From NCBI GenBank assembly GCA_016858145.1, contig JAEHOE010000030.1, forward strand, positions 372,001 through 436,000: a stretch of 64,000 nucleotides of DNA, written 5' to 3'. This document shows positions 23,097 to 33,794 of this stretch, piece after piece. The notes below the pieces were generated by a model that saw nothing but the letters and a program-made list of their open reading frames with translations, was not told the DNA's origin and did no database searches. The stretch is from Edaphochlamys debaryana. Its lineage: Eukaryota; Chlorophyta; Chlorophyceae; Chlamydomonadales. Numbering within the stretch: the stretch's first letter is position 1; each line of letters starts with the position of its first letter. A program made the translations under genes and the position numbers.

Positions 23097-23639
23097 TGAG
23101 CTGCTAGGGAAAGCGGCCGAGGCGCGCGCGAGGCAGGGCGTACAGGTGGTGGGCCTAGCCGTGAAGGACTGAAGTACCCCAGGCAGACACGCTCCAAGGT
23201 GGCGGGTCTAACCAACCCGCCCTCCTTAACCCACGCCAGGGCTAACCCGGCGTTAGCTATTTCTATTTCTATTTCAGGCAGACGCCACGTGGCGTGGGCG
23301 GGAGGGGCTCTCGGGCGGGTCGCGTCCACGACACTGAACACTTGTGTTGGGTGCGCTTTTGCTCAGGGAGCAACCGTGCATGGGGAGGGGCCGCCCAGGC
23401 GTCCGTGCGCATTGCCTGTCGGGTGCGGCTAGCTCAGGCTTGAAGGCAACAGGGGAACGGAGCCGGGGCCCGTTGCTTGGTGGCAGTCGCGCTGCAGCTT
23501 GCGTAGCGCTCTGAAGCTTGGATGTCTGCATGCGGTGTGCTTCAGTTGGACAGTGGGACTACTGGCTTTTGCAGGTTTTGTGCAAAGCTTGAGACGGGGC
23601 CCAAAGAACCAGTTGCGGGAGGCACAGCCGCGGGAGGGA

Positions 23640-23790
23640 GGTGCAAGGGGCGCCGAGTGAGGTGCTCGACTGGATGGGTGTGACGTGAGGGCGCAAAGCC
23701 GTGGGGGTAGAAGACATCAACGTAGCGCGAAGCGCCAATAGCGCCTTGTTGTGGGCGTAGGGCGTGGATCGCGTGGGAAGTTTGGGCAAC
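23640..23790 (+). repeat. 3' flank block shared by members C and E
   Basis: Sequence with GACATCAACGTAGCGC and CCTTGTTGTGGGCGTAGGGC matches, in reverse complement, 58868-58917 downstream of member E. A second part (GCAAAGCCGTGGGGG) matches the flank of member B near 20175. Confidence 0.7.
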
Positions 23791-23865
23791 AGGGTTGGCT
23801 GGGCAAAGCGGTCTCGGTGAAAGCAGGACTCTATGGGAGGGAGGCTCCGGCAACGTAAAGGTCCT

Positions 23866-24303
23866 CAGGACATAGAGGTTGAGAAGATCTGGGCCGCCGC
23901 CACGTACAATGGCGCCCTCCGCGCCCTCCGTGTGCTGCGCAACCTCGGGTGTCCCTGGGAGACCGAGGACGGCTCGGTGGACACGTTCACGTGGTGTATG
24001 GCCGTATGGGGGAGAAGAACTACAACAGGTGCTCCCTGGAGTGCCTGAAGGAGCTGGTGGCCCTGGGCTGCCCCGTCGGACTGGGAGCGTGCGGAGGCGC
24101 AGGCGTGGAGGCTGAAGGTGAATTCGGGCGACAGCGATGACGAGGGCTTGGATGACGAGGGCCCGGATGATGAGAGCGTCCGGGGCCGGTCGCGGCAGGT
24201 GCTGGAATGGGTGCGCAAGGAGCGGCACAAGTACTTGAAGAGGTGTGGTGGAGAGCGGCAGACGTGCCAGAGTGACAATCCGCTTAGGTGGTGGGCTCGG
24301 TAG
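23866..24303 (+). pseudogene. Broken last exon of an F-box/ankyrin family gene
   Basis: The reading frame begins IEVEKIWAAATYNGALRALR, clearly exon 4 of the family, but changes frame twice: near 23998-24010 (after FTWCMA), and near 24075 where an extra base turns the conserved GCPVDWE into GCPVGLG. The third frame recovers AQAWRLKVNSGDSDDEGLDD and VLEWVRKERHKYLKR and stops at 24303. No exons 1-3 are seen upstream in 23097-23865, so only the tail of a copy was left or duplicated. It most resembles members C and E. Confidence 0.8.
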
Positions 24304-25540
24304 CGAGGGCCTCAACCGCTCGAGGCCAGCAAGCATGCAACTTTGCTTGTGCGGGCGGGAGAGGCGGACAGGGTGTATCGGGGACAGGGTGCATCGGGGA
24401 CTCTGCTGTTTCTTTCACTCCGACCTCCCGGGCAAGAGCGGCTCTTGGTGTGACCTTGAGAAGGACCATGAAGGGCGGGTGAAGGCTATGTGCTACCCGT
24501 ACGCTATGGCAGTGGCCGTCAGTGTGCGAGGGTGCGGCTGCCCCGGCTGGACGCAGGGCGTGGGGCCCGGCAGTCCTGCCCGAGCCTTGCATACCTTCAT
24601 GTCGGCGGACTTTCTTGTTGCGGTTGTTGTTGGTGGTGGTGGTGGTGCACGGACGTTGGCCGTGGACTCCCGTACGGGCCGCGGGGCAACGGGGCGTGTG
24701 GCAAGCATCGTGCTGGGCTGCTGGCTCTTGCGGTTGTTGCTCGAGGCGGGTGCTATACGCAAGGGGCAAGGGGTTGCCACCCCAGGTACCTTCAGGGGGG
24801 CGCAAGCCGCAGACGTTAGGGGATAATAATTAGCAGCAAGTGGCACGCGCATACTGTCGCTCTGCACGCTCAGATCGGTTACGCAGGGGACCTGGGGACG
24901 TCAGGGGATAGTAACTTGCAGTACGTGGCACTCGCGATTTGCCGTTCTGGAGGCCCGCAATTTGCATGCAACTCAGCGAGTGTCTCTCCTTGTCTCTTCT
25001 TCAACCGGTCTCTGCAATCCTGTTCTGCACACCGTGCCGAAGCACACCTACCTGCTGGCTGCAGCTGCGGGGCTGCCGGACAGAGCATATCGAGGTCTTC
25101 TCCATGCGCAGACCGCCAGCTCGCTTAGGGGTGCGCAGCGTTAGGTTGATGGGCTTCGGCCAACCCCAACCGACAGCCATCCTTACATGCCGGCCCATGC
25201 GCGTCCCGAGCTCCGGGCACAGGTTCCACGCGCAGACCAACAAACCCTCAAGAGATCACACGATCATCTTTCTGCACACCTCCGAGCGCCAGCTCCGCCA
25301 ACCCCCGCACAAGACTGCCCTGTACGGCAGGCGTGCGGGATGGCGGGAACAGGGAGGGATCCGCGACCTCGTGCGGCTGCTTCTGCAACACGCATACAAC
25401 GGCGCTCTGCATAGCCGCTAAGCACTATCATTTAGCACAACCGTGACTCGCCAGACGCTTTGACCGCGACAAGCATCCTCAACTCAGCGTCCCGCGATCC
25501 CAGCGCAATCCAAGCGCCAGCCTAACCTGCAGCGGTAGCT
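24304..25540. other. Intergenic region upstream of F-box D
   Basis: No exon recognised. It holds a short GGT run near 24630-24652 and a duplicated block of about 40 bp: GACGTTAGGGGATAATAA at 24812 and its relative GACGTCAGGGGATAGTAA at 24897, each followed by a similar GTGGCAC-containing stretch. Confidence 0.55.
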
Positions 25541-27875
25541 ATGGAGCAAGAAAAGAGGCTCAAGCTGTCCAGACCTTCCTGCAAGGGCCCGGTCGGCATC
25601 GACCCCAGTATCGACCCCGGCCGCGTTTGGTTGCCGGAGATCGCGGAGCGCGTCGCAACCTTCCTGCCGCCCAACGAGGTCGCGCTCACGCTGCGCCTGG
25701 TAGACCGGGCTGCCGCGGTCCAGTTCAAGGACCGGCATGTGGTCAAGCTGTCGGAGCCATCCCCGAGCCCGGCCTTTGCGGCTCGCTGGTCTCCGCCCGC
25801 TGCCTGCCGCAGCCTCACCCTGGAGCAGCGGCGGCAGCTGGTGTGTCTGACCGCCGCCGCCGGTGATGTGGCGAACCTGGCGGTGGCGGTGGAGGCTGCG
25901 GGGCTGGTGCTGGACGTGTCAGTCCTGCTCGCCGCTGCTCGGGCTGGCAAGCTGGAGACCTGCCAATGGCTGTGCGAGCCGGGCCGGCTGCCGACCCACA
26001 TCAACTGCCGTCAGGAGGCTCTCATAGAATCCGCCAGTCAGAACCACAAGGCGGTGTGTGCGTGGGCCCTGCGGCGGCTCCGCGCACCAGGCCGCTTCCC
26101 TACCCCCTTGGTCTGGTGCTCTGAGGCTGCCGAGGCCGCGGCCCGGGGCGGTCACGTGGAGCTGCTGGAGTGGCTGCTGTCCGTGCGGCCGCAAGGGGTC
26201 GGCGCTGTAGTGAAGGTGCTGGAGCTCCTGGAGCCGGTCATGGAGGGCTGCGGCCTGGCCACCTTCCACAGGGTGTGCAGTCAGCTGGGTGTCAAGAGCA
26301 TCGATGAAGAGACCATGAGCATCCTGCTGACCGTGGCGGCGTCTCAGTGCCGCAGGCCCGACTGGAAGGTGCGCAGGGGTCCTCCGCACTGTTTCAGGGA
26401 GCGCTGTCACCCCAGCCTCAGCTACTTACCTGGAGACCCCCGTCGAAACGCTCACCTAATAGCCGCACCCCCACTCGAACGCCCCATGCTTGAAACGCGC
26501 AACTAACTGGTAACACGGCCTCCCTTGTCTCCGCTCCTGGCACTCAATAGGACAAGGTGGACTGGCTCGTGTCGGAGGGAGCCGAGTTGGATGGCGGCGT
26601 GTTGAGGGACATGTTCTTCGTGGCGGCTGCCAAGCTTCCCGGCGATGCCTGCCTGGAGCGCTTCGCCTGGCTCGAGACCCAGGGGCCCATGGACATCGCT
26701 CGATGGCGTGGTCTTGTCGGCTATGATCAGGGTACGGCAGCAGAGAGCTGTGGGACAGAGGGATGCATGGGATTTGTCAGGCCACCGCTCTATGCGGCTC
26801 CAGTGAGAGCAATCATGCATACGGCCGGCCCATATTGTCTCTCTTCGCCGACCCACATCACCTCGGACCCACATCGCGTTCCTGATTTGCAGGTGGGCAA
26901 CATCCCCGCCGTACGGCACCTGTACGGCCTTGCCACCCCAGACAGCGACTCCGACAGCGACGAAGACGAATTGGAGGACTCGCCTGTTGCGGGGGCGGTG
27001 CAGCGGACGACCAAGACTGGCAACCTGGAGATGGTTAAGGTCCTTCAGCAGCTTGGGTGCCCGCTTGGCAAACCCCAGCGCCTGGCGGAGAGCGCCTGCG
27101 CCGGTGGACAGCTGCACGTGCTGGAGTGGCTGGTCGAGACCTACGGGGCCCAGGTCGTCGGACTGAGCGGCATGCCCATGCTGACGTCACGTCTGCTGGC
27201 CAGTGCCGCTGAGTCCGGCAGCTGCCGCCTGATGCGCTGGCTGTGGGCTCGAGGATGCCGTGCCCACCTCTGCAACCCGTGGCGGCAGGCGGCAGCGTCC
27301 GGCTGTGCAGAGGCGCTGGAGCTTCTGTGCGAGTGGGGCGTCCCGCTGCCGGTAAGCTGTGGGTACCGAGCTGTGTGGCTCGGAGGGGCAGATTGTGGGG
27401 CTTGCCCAGCTACGGATTGACCATCACCGTTTTTGTTTCCCTTCAACACGCCGTCTCTTCCCAGGATGACGCGGACAGCATCGCACGTGTCTGGGCCGCC
27501 GCCGCGGCCAACGGAGACCTCCGCACCCTCCACGTGCTGCGGGGCCTTCTGGGCAGCGGCCCCTCCTCCTGGGGCTCGGGCTGCGGCCTCACGTTCGCGA
27601 TGTGCGTGTGTGACAACTGTTCATACAAGCAGGCGCCCGTCCCGGCTCTGCAATGGCTGGTGGCAGAGGGCTGCCCCGTGGACTGGGGCTGGGCGGCGGA
27701 AACGGCGGCTGTGGCGGCGGCCCATGCCCACGCCCATGCCGAGGAGGGGGAGGAGGAGGAGGAGGAAGCGAGCGCTCGGCACGAGGCACTGGCGGTGCAG
27801 GCCTGGGTTGTGGAGCAGCAGCGCCGCAGCCTCAGCCAACGGCGCGCGGCGCCGCGCTGGGCGCCGTGGTCCTAG
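25541..27875 (+). CDS. F-box/ankyrin-like family member D
   Basis: Exons 25541-26368, 26551-26802, 26893-27351 and 27465-27875 give about 649 residues. The F-box-like motif is RVWLPEIAERVATFLPPNEV near residue 28. Exon 2 ends at a GTGAGA donor (26803) that keeps frame; earlier weak donors exist, so this end is the least certain. Exon 3 starts VGNIPAVRHLYGLATPDSDS, followed by an acidic run (DSDSDEDELEDS), then ankyrin-like units (NLEMVKVLQQLGCPLG, GGQLHVLEWLVETYGAQVVG, ALELLCEWGVPLP). Exon 4 (RVWAAAAANGDLRTLHVLRG, ALQWLVAEGCPVDWG) ends with His/Glu-rich and Arg-rich stretches. Exons 2-4 resemble member F more than C or E. Role inferred only from the F-box-like start. Confidence 0.82.
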
Positions 27876-28431
27876 CCAGGTAGAGAGTAGGGACGGCCGG
27901 TATGTGACCTAGCGGTCAGAGAGCTGCGCGGGTGGTTATGACCTGGTGGTCGAGTCACGGGGCTATCTCCCAGGGCCCAGAGCGCTGTCCTCGCACTGAG
28001 CTGGGCTTGCTGGGGTCAGGCCCCAATCGAGGATTGCGCTATGCGGCATCCTTGTAGCCTGATGATGCTTCTTGTGGAGGGAAGGTGCATGTACCGTAGG
28101 TGACACTCGGGAATCTGTGATTGGTGGATAAAAAGGACGGGTGTGCAAGTGGCATGGCTGGGGGCGCAGCAGACCTTGACATTAGCTGCAGTGCTAAAGG
28201 TCACGGGTACTCAATAATAATCTTGATACCAGGAGGGAGCTGCTGGCTGCGGCCCTGGCTGCAGGTCCGTGTGTACCGTGCTGTGCGCGTATGCTCCTGG
28301 TGTGGTGGGCAGCTTGCTCACCCCGGCAGCCCGGGGAGAGCCTGGCGTGCTTTGGGGGTCAGCCGGAGTGCGAGGCACAATCAATGCAAATGCACGCCAG
28401 CGTCCGGCGCCGAGGCTGGTCCGGCCCCGGG
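27876..28431. other. Spacer after F-box D with tRNA-like stretch
   Basis: At about 27903-27962 GACCTAGCGGTCAGAGAGC resembles a tRNA D-arm/A box and GGTCGAGTC a B box, but no acceptor stem closes the fold, so this is at most a tRNA-derived fragment. The rest shows no exon. TTTGGGGGTCAGC at 28350 recurs at 30628, on the other side of the composite repeat. Confidence 0.4.
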
Positions 28432-30513
28432 GCCCCGCCCGTGCCAAGCATAGATAGATGTGTATTGCCTCTGCCACCCATTGTGGCAAGGGCTGGTCCG
28501 CCCGGGTCAGGTTTATCCGATCAAAAGTTGCTATCGCTCTGGGCTCTTCGTCGTCTCACCTTCTGTGGAGTCCAGTCCTACCTGCCCAGCATATGACCGC
28601 CCATTTTGGCCACCGGGCCTGCCCTGGGCCCAGCCTGCGCACGCCCCGGCTCGATCCTCGGCTGGCCAGCTTCCGCCAGCACCAGGGCCGGCCCCCCGCC
28701 TAGGGGTCAAGGGTCAGGGAGGTCTGCGTCCTCACTTCCCAAGCCCGTACACGTGTGAAGATTACCGGCACCGTATGCGCCAGGGTACTGTGTGCTGCTT
28801 TCTAGACAGGCTAGCGAGCGTCCAAGTCTTTGTACACCTTGCTTGGCGACGGGCGCCAGCAGGGCCGCTGACATGCTCAGGGGCTCCAGGGCCGGTGGCA
28901 CACTGCGCTTTGGCAAGGGCTGGTCCGAACGGGTCAGGTTTACCACATACAACGCGGCTTTCTCTGATACTCATCAAAGGATCAACAACACCTGCCCACC
29001 ACAAGACCGCCCTTTTGGCCCCCGCCCGCACCCCCGCTCGATTCCCGCCCCATCACCTCCGGGCAGCTGCCGCAGGGCCGAGACCCTAGCCCCAGCAGCC
29101 GTCCCCACTGGTGGATGCAGCGTCGTCCTGCACCCACCCGGCTCCCCAATAAGCCATACGTGGTCCTCCGTCCTTGCCCTCCGACCATTGACTCCACGGA
29201 CCGGTCCTCCGCTACAGCCGGAACGGACTCGCTTCCACCCCACGTCCCCACCCCTCACGCCACCAGGTCAGCCAAGGGCCCATCCTCCTTCCGCTGCTGT
29301 AATGCTCTTGCACATTGGGGCCTTCGACGCGGGGACGGGGCAACGGTGGGGCTGCAGCGCGCAGCCTTGCGGGCCGCGGGGGCCGCGAAGGCCCAGCCCG
29401 GGCCCAGCTCCTCGGGACCCCACTCGGCACAGTCTCCACGATACACCATCACATCGCGCTTCCTCGACAAGTATTAATCGCCGCGTCGCTTGCGAGCGCG
29501 ACGCCCACAAGCCCGTGCTTCGACAGCATGCGCATGTCAGTCGCGCTCTTCCTCGCCTCCGTCGGGTGTCGCGAGGCTCTGTTCAAATTGTAAAAGAATG
29601 CAGTAATTATACAGAGCGTGGAGTTTGGACAGGAGAACGGGGTGTAGGGTCGGCAACCCTCATCGTGCGCGATGGCTGAGCTGACAGTGCAAGGGTGACG
29701 TTCGCTGGTAGCACAGGCACTAAGGCTGTGTGACCTAAGCAACAATAACTTCGCCCCGCAGCTCGGGCCCAGGCGGCCAGGTTGGGGGCCCAAGGACTGC
29801 GTGTTCGCCCCCCACGCCCCCGGCCCTCGCCCCGCCCGGTATGGGTGCTGTACTCCGGCACTCCGGCAGCCTTCAACTATGTACGGATGTTGCGAAAGCC
29901 GTCGTGCACAACCCGTGAACCTAATTTGATTGACGGGCAGTGGTCCTTGAGGCCCAGGCGGGGCCCAGTGAAAAGGCCCAGAGTCCTGCCGTCCTGGACC
30001 CCGGCATACCACTGCCCCTGGGGCCCGCCGGGCAGGCGGGTTGACGGGGCAGTTGCCTCAGAGCCATTGAAGCAGGGGCAGCTGGGGCACATTGGGGGGA
30101 GGCACCCCAGAAGGAGGGAACGGAGAGGGCTCGAACTGGGGCGGGGCAAAAGGGCGGTCGAGTGGGTGGGAAGGGTATAGCTTGAAGTATTAGACGATGC
30201 TTTGACGTGGTAAACCTTGCCGTTCGGACCAGCCCTGCCAAAGTGGTGAGTTACATGAGCTATACACATAAACGCAGTTGAGTCTCCGCTCTGCTGGGCG
30301 CTGTACGGTGCACGCAGGGGCTGCAAGGGGGGTTAGGGGGCGGGAGGCCCCGCGGCGGAGGTCGCAAGAGGGTGCGCACGCGCAGGGCCTGCGAGCGGGA
30401 GCCCCCCTGTGCCGCACGCCTTGTCAAGCCGAGAGCCTTGCTCCTACGCCGGCTTTGCCCCAGGCCTGTCTGCAGTCGAGGCAGTGGCGGCTGCGCCTTC
30501 AGCCCGAGGGCCG
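28432..30513 (+). repeat. Composite 2-kb repeat, copy 1
   Basis: Begins around CCCGTGCCAAGCA and ends around GAGGGCCG. Order: module M3 (28485-28660), module M4 (28911-29050), about 1 kb of unique core, module M5 inverted (30245-30100), then a GC-rich tail. M4 and M5 form inverted ends of an inner 1.33-kb unit (TTTGGCAAGGGCTGGTCC against TTTGGCAGGGCTGGTCC). No transposase or other coding exon is visible; the small open frames are not credible genes. Copies at 33795-35843 and 56642-58550 (inverted) share the same order. Confidence 0.85.
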
Positions 30514-31345
30514 TGCGTCTGGCACTCTGCCGTCGTGGGGACAAGGGCTACACGCGCGTGCCTCACCCAGCGACAGCAGTCGGGACCAGGGAGAAGCCGC
30601 TAGCACGCTGTCCTGTCCCGGTGTGTTTTGGGGGTCAGCTGGAGTGGGGAGCACAGTCCACACAAAGGTTGGCAAGCCAGGTAGCGAGCAGGCACCGAGG
30701 GTAGTCCGACCCGCGGGCCCCACCCATGACAGCCAGGTCCGACATTCTTGGGCTTGCAAGACCCCCCTGCGGCCTGCCCGCCCTGCTTGCTGCCTTGCTT
30801 GACCCCAAGCAACCGCCCTAGTAACACTTTTGCGGAATCTCACTACGGATGCAGTGCGTCGTCATGCACGCAGTCGAGGACAACATGCACCATGCATGCA
30901 CCATGCGCCATACACCATGCACCATGCACCATGCGCAATGCACCAAATACCCTCACCGGCACCGGCCTTCCACCGCCCCCACCAATCCTACCACCAATCC
31001 TGTGCAACTCACGTCGATACGAGAAGCCAGCCCAAGGGCTTCAGCATATGATGTTGCGTTTCGCATTTAGGAAGGTGTGTGCTATATATGTTTGAGCGAC
31101 GTGTGCGCCAACTAACCTCTCCGCTACGGGTACGTTAGCCACTGAATCCCATCCCGTACTGCTCCTGCCCAAACCTACCCCTACTCCGCGGCACAACGCC
31201 CCGTTGTCTATAATAACTACCACACACGGGTTGCGCGCTCACAGCGCAAAACGTGCGAACGAGGACTCGGCCGGGGGTGCTTGCTTGCTGCAGACCCGCC
31301 GCAAGCGGTTATGATTGCAACCAAGAGGCACGCGCGTACGATATC
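30514..31345. other. Non-coding stretch with CATGCAC-type short repeats
   Basis: A run of imperfect 7-bp units of ACCATGC type occupies about 30885-30955. No exon is recognised. The 3' UTR of the Cys-rich protein gene (minus strand) should lie at the right end; no TGTAA seen. Confidence 0.5.
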
Positions 31346-32652
31346 TCAGCTGCCGGTCGCCGGCGGATGGTAGTTGACAGCTGACTTGCACACCTCCTTG
31401 TCGTCCCGGCTGATGTCACTGATGATGCCCGAGCGCCGCCTGTTGGCGCCCGCACACTCCAGGAAGGCGGGGCCGCAGTTGGCCTCGTCGCAAGCCAGGC
31501 AGGGGTTGGAGTGTAGGCTCTCCTGCTGCCCGTGGGCGGGCCAGATCCAGGACCGCACCGTGTAGACAAGGCAGGGCCAGAGGCAGTGCTGGAGGGGCGG
31601 GGGCAGAGCAACCGGGTGAGGGGCAAGGTCAGATGCCAGTTCTTGACCTGTTCCAGGTCTGGCTTTGCCCCTGATGGTTGGGCGCACGCCCTCGCCTACC
31701 GATACTTGACTGGCTGGGTGTCATGGTGCCAAGGGCATGCATCCAGTTTCACCATTGCCTCACCTTCTTATCGCACTGGATGTTCTCCGCATAGCAGCGC
31801 TGGCAGCCGGGCGTGAAGCCCAGCGCCTCCAGGCACTTGTCGCGGCGCTTGGCTATGAGGCGCATGCCACAGGCGCGCACAAGCACTGTGAGGTTGGTAC
31901 GCGTGCGGAGGTACAGGTCGAGGTCCTGTCGTGGGACAGGGGTTAAGACGAGGCCAGTGGGGAGAGGGGACAAGGTCGGGGTGGAGGTGCACACGAGCGA
32001 GGTGCACGTAGGCACGGGTGCACGGCATGGGGAGGGCCTGGGCACGGCCTTAGAACCTGCGTTGCGCAGACATGTGCGACGTGCCAAGTATCGGTTGTAC
32101 CGGGCAGGTTCTATGCGGCTCTGCGTATGCCTCTACACCGCACACCCATCCCCTTTCGAACAGTCAACTGGACAACTTCACCTGCTGGTTGGAGCACTCG
32201 CCGCAGGGCCCGCAGTTCAGCACCTGGGTCCCGGCAGCCTTGGCCTCATCCGCCGAGGCATACGTGGTGCCATCAACGCCACACACCCGGGGGTCCCGGT
32301 ACCCTGGCGCCAGCCCTTCGTCGGTTAGGGGCGCACCTGGGGCCAGGGGTTGAAGGGGCGCGACTAGTCACGGCAAGGGCATGACTGGGGAGGAGGGCGG
32401 GCAGTCGGGCTTCCAAGCCGTTTATGTGCCGCTCTACGCACGCAAAACCTCAATCAAAGAACCAAAGAACTGGGTACCAGATGCAACACGCGTCTGCATC
32501 GCTTGGTCATGCCACGTTCCGGGCATACCTGCACCAGCACCCAAGGCCGACGCTTCGTCATCGACGGGGTCCTGAAGAAGAGCTCTCCCTGCCGACGCGC
32601 TTGCTAAGATCGCGCAAAGAAAGAGCGCTGGTAGTTTTGCGTTGCGGAGCAT
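31346..32652 (-). CDS. Secreted cysteine-rich protein
   Basis: Four exons, 32652-32529, 32336-32182, 31925-31764 and 31588-31346, join in frame to 227 residues. The start ATG opens a good signal peptide (LRNAKLPALFLCAILASASA), so the product should enter the secretory path. The mature part has paired cysteines: VCGVDGTTYASADEAK, similar to the start of a Kazal domain, then LNCGPCGECSN, CQRCYAENIQCDKKHC, and NPCLACDEANCGPAF followed by LECAGANRRR. The last block recurs, from memory, in secreted proteins of several algae and other protists whose role I do not know, so no function is assigned. Donors are strong (GTATGC, GTGAAG, GTGAGG). It lies between two copies of the composite repeat. Confidence 0.8.
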
Positions 32653-33494
32653 TTGGAGGAATCGAGCTTTGGGTTGGGTTGGGTTGTTTTGGTATGACAA
32701 TGAGGTTGGTTGTTGTAATGGTTTGGGTTGGTTGACAGCCATAAAGATGGTGACAGCTTGCCCCGCTCGTCACACTTGCAATCGCGGTCACACCACCGAC
32801 CGGCAAGGCGAGAGATCGCCAGGGCTCCACAGTCCATGGTTAAGAGTGCTGCCCGTCGCTCGAACGCGCTTCGCGAATGCTGGTTTGGTGCGCTGGGAAC
32901 GTTCGGTGCGCCCACGCACACGCACTCCCAGTCGCCCTCACTCCGCGCCTCACTCCCCTGCTCCCCTGCGGCTGCTCACCTCTGCTGATGCCGCAGCCCT
33001 TGCCGCCAGGTCTGTTCATCAGTTCACCGATACCGCTGCTCCCACCCCTTCTCCCGCTGCACCAGCTGCTCCCGCCAATGGGCAAGTCCAAGGCGGGTTG
33101 CGTGAGGTCGTCGGTTGGGTGTCGGTTGGGGATGTTGACGGGCACGCAGCGGTCCCGCGCAACCATCATCCCACGACGTCCTCATCCCAGCGCAGCCCAA
33201 ACCGCGAAGGCTTAAGCGGAGGCTTCGGTCGATGTCGCCCCAACAAGACGACCCGTCGGCGCCTGGCTGGGGCTCAGCCAAAAGATGCTGGGGCCTATCA
33301 AGCAGGCCTCTGGCCGGTGGGGCGCACGGCAGCCAGGCTCCGTGGAGCTTGCCGGCAAGACGCAAGGAGGGGAGGGGTGGAGGCAGTTGGCCGACGATGG
33401 CGGCGCCGAGCCCCGTCCACCAGACGGACCAGGCACTTGAGCAAGCAGGGTACTACCCCCGCGAGGCCCCACCCCTGATGCGGGCTTATAATCT
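32653..33494. other. Upstream region of the Cys-rich gene
   Basis: Contains a TTGGG run near 32669-32688 and no exon I can support. The open frame on the plus strand through this region has no recognisable family features. Confidence 0.4.
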
Positions 33495-33794
33495 TGGTTG
33501 GAGGGCCCCTTGGTGCGGCATGATTGCTAGCTGCGCCGGAGCAAGCAAGCCCAGCGGGGCGGCAGACCAGACCAGACCAGACCAGACCAGACCAGACCAC
33601 CAATTGAACGCGCATCGAGAGCACTCACGAGCACACCCAGGGTGTGCGGTGTAGGCCCCACACGGTGCAAGCCACGCTTCTCCACAAGCACCGGCGAACG
33701 TCCCAAACGCCGCCTCAAATCCCCAAGCATTACCATGGCAAGACAGCATTAGGATCCGCCCATCGGCGTCGCCTCCCTCAGGTGCCACGCATGG
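33495..33794 (-). repeat. Dispersed repeat C, copy 1
   Basis: In reverse complement this matches 55955-56215 over blocks such as GATGGGCGGATCCT, GTTCGCCGGTGCTTGTG and GGGCCCTCCAACCA. Inside it lies an (AGACC)7 microsatellite at 33564-33598 where the other copy has unexpanded sequence. Confidence 0.7.
33564..33598 (+). repeat. (AGACC)7 microsatellite
   Basis: Seven perfect units in repeat C copy 1; the related region near 56130-56150 lacks the expansion. Confidence 0.9.

Noticed and set aside
28974..29258. A 94-codon minus-strand open frame kept in composite repeat copies 1 and 2
   Set aside because: The two copies are nearly identical at DNA level, so an open frame says nothing; copy 3 differs in length and no domain is visible.
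32669..32688. TTGGG run resembling a telomere repeat
   Set aside because: Only a few units, not the TTTTAGGG type expected in this lineage, and in the middle of gene-bearing DNA.
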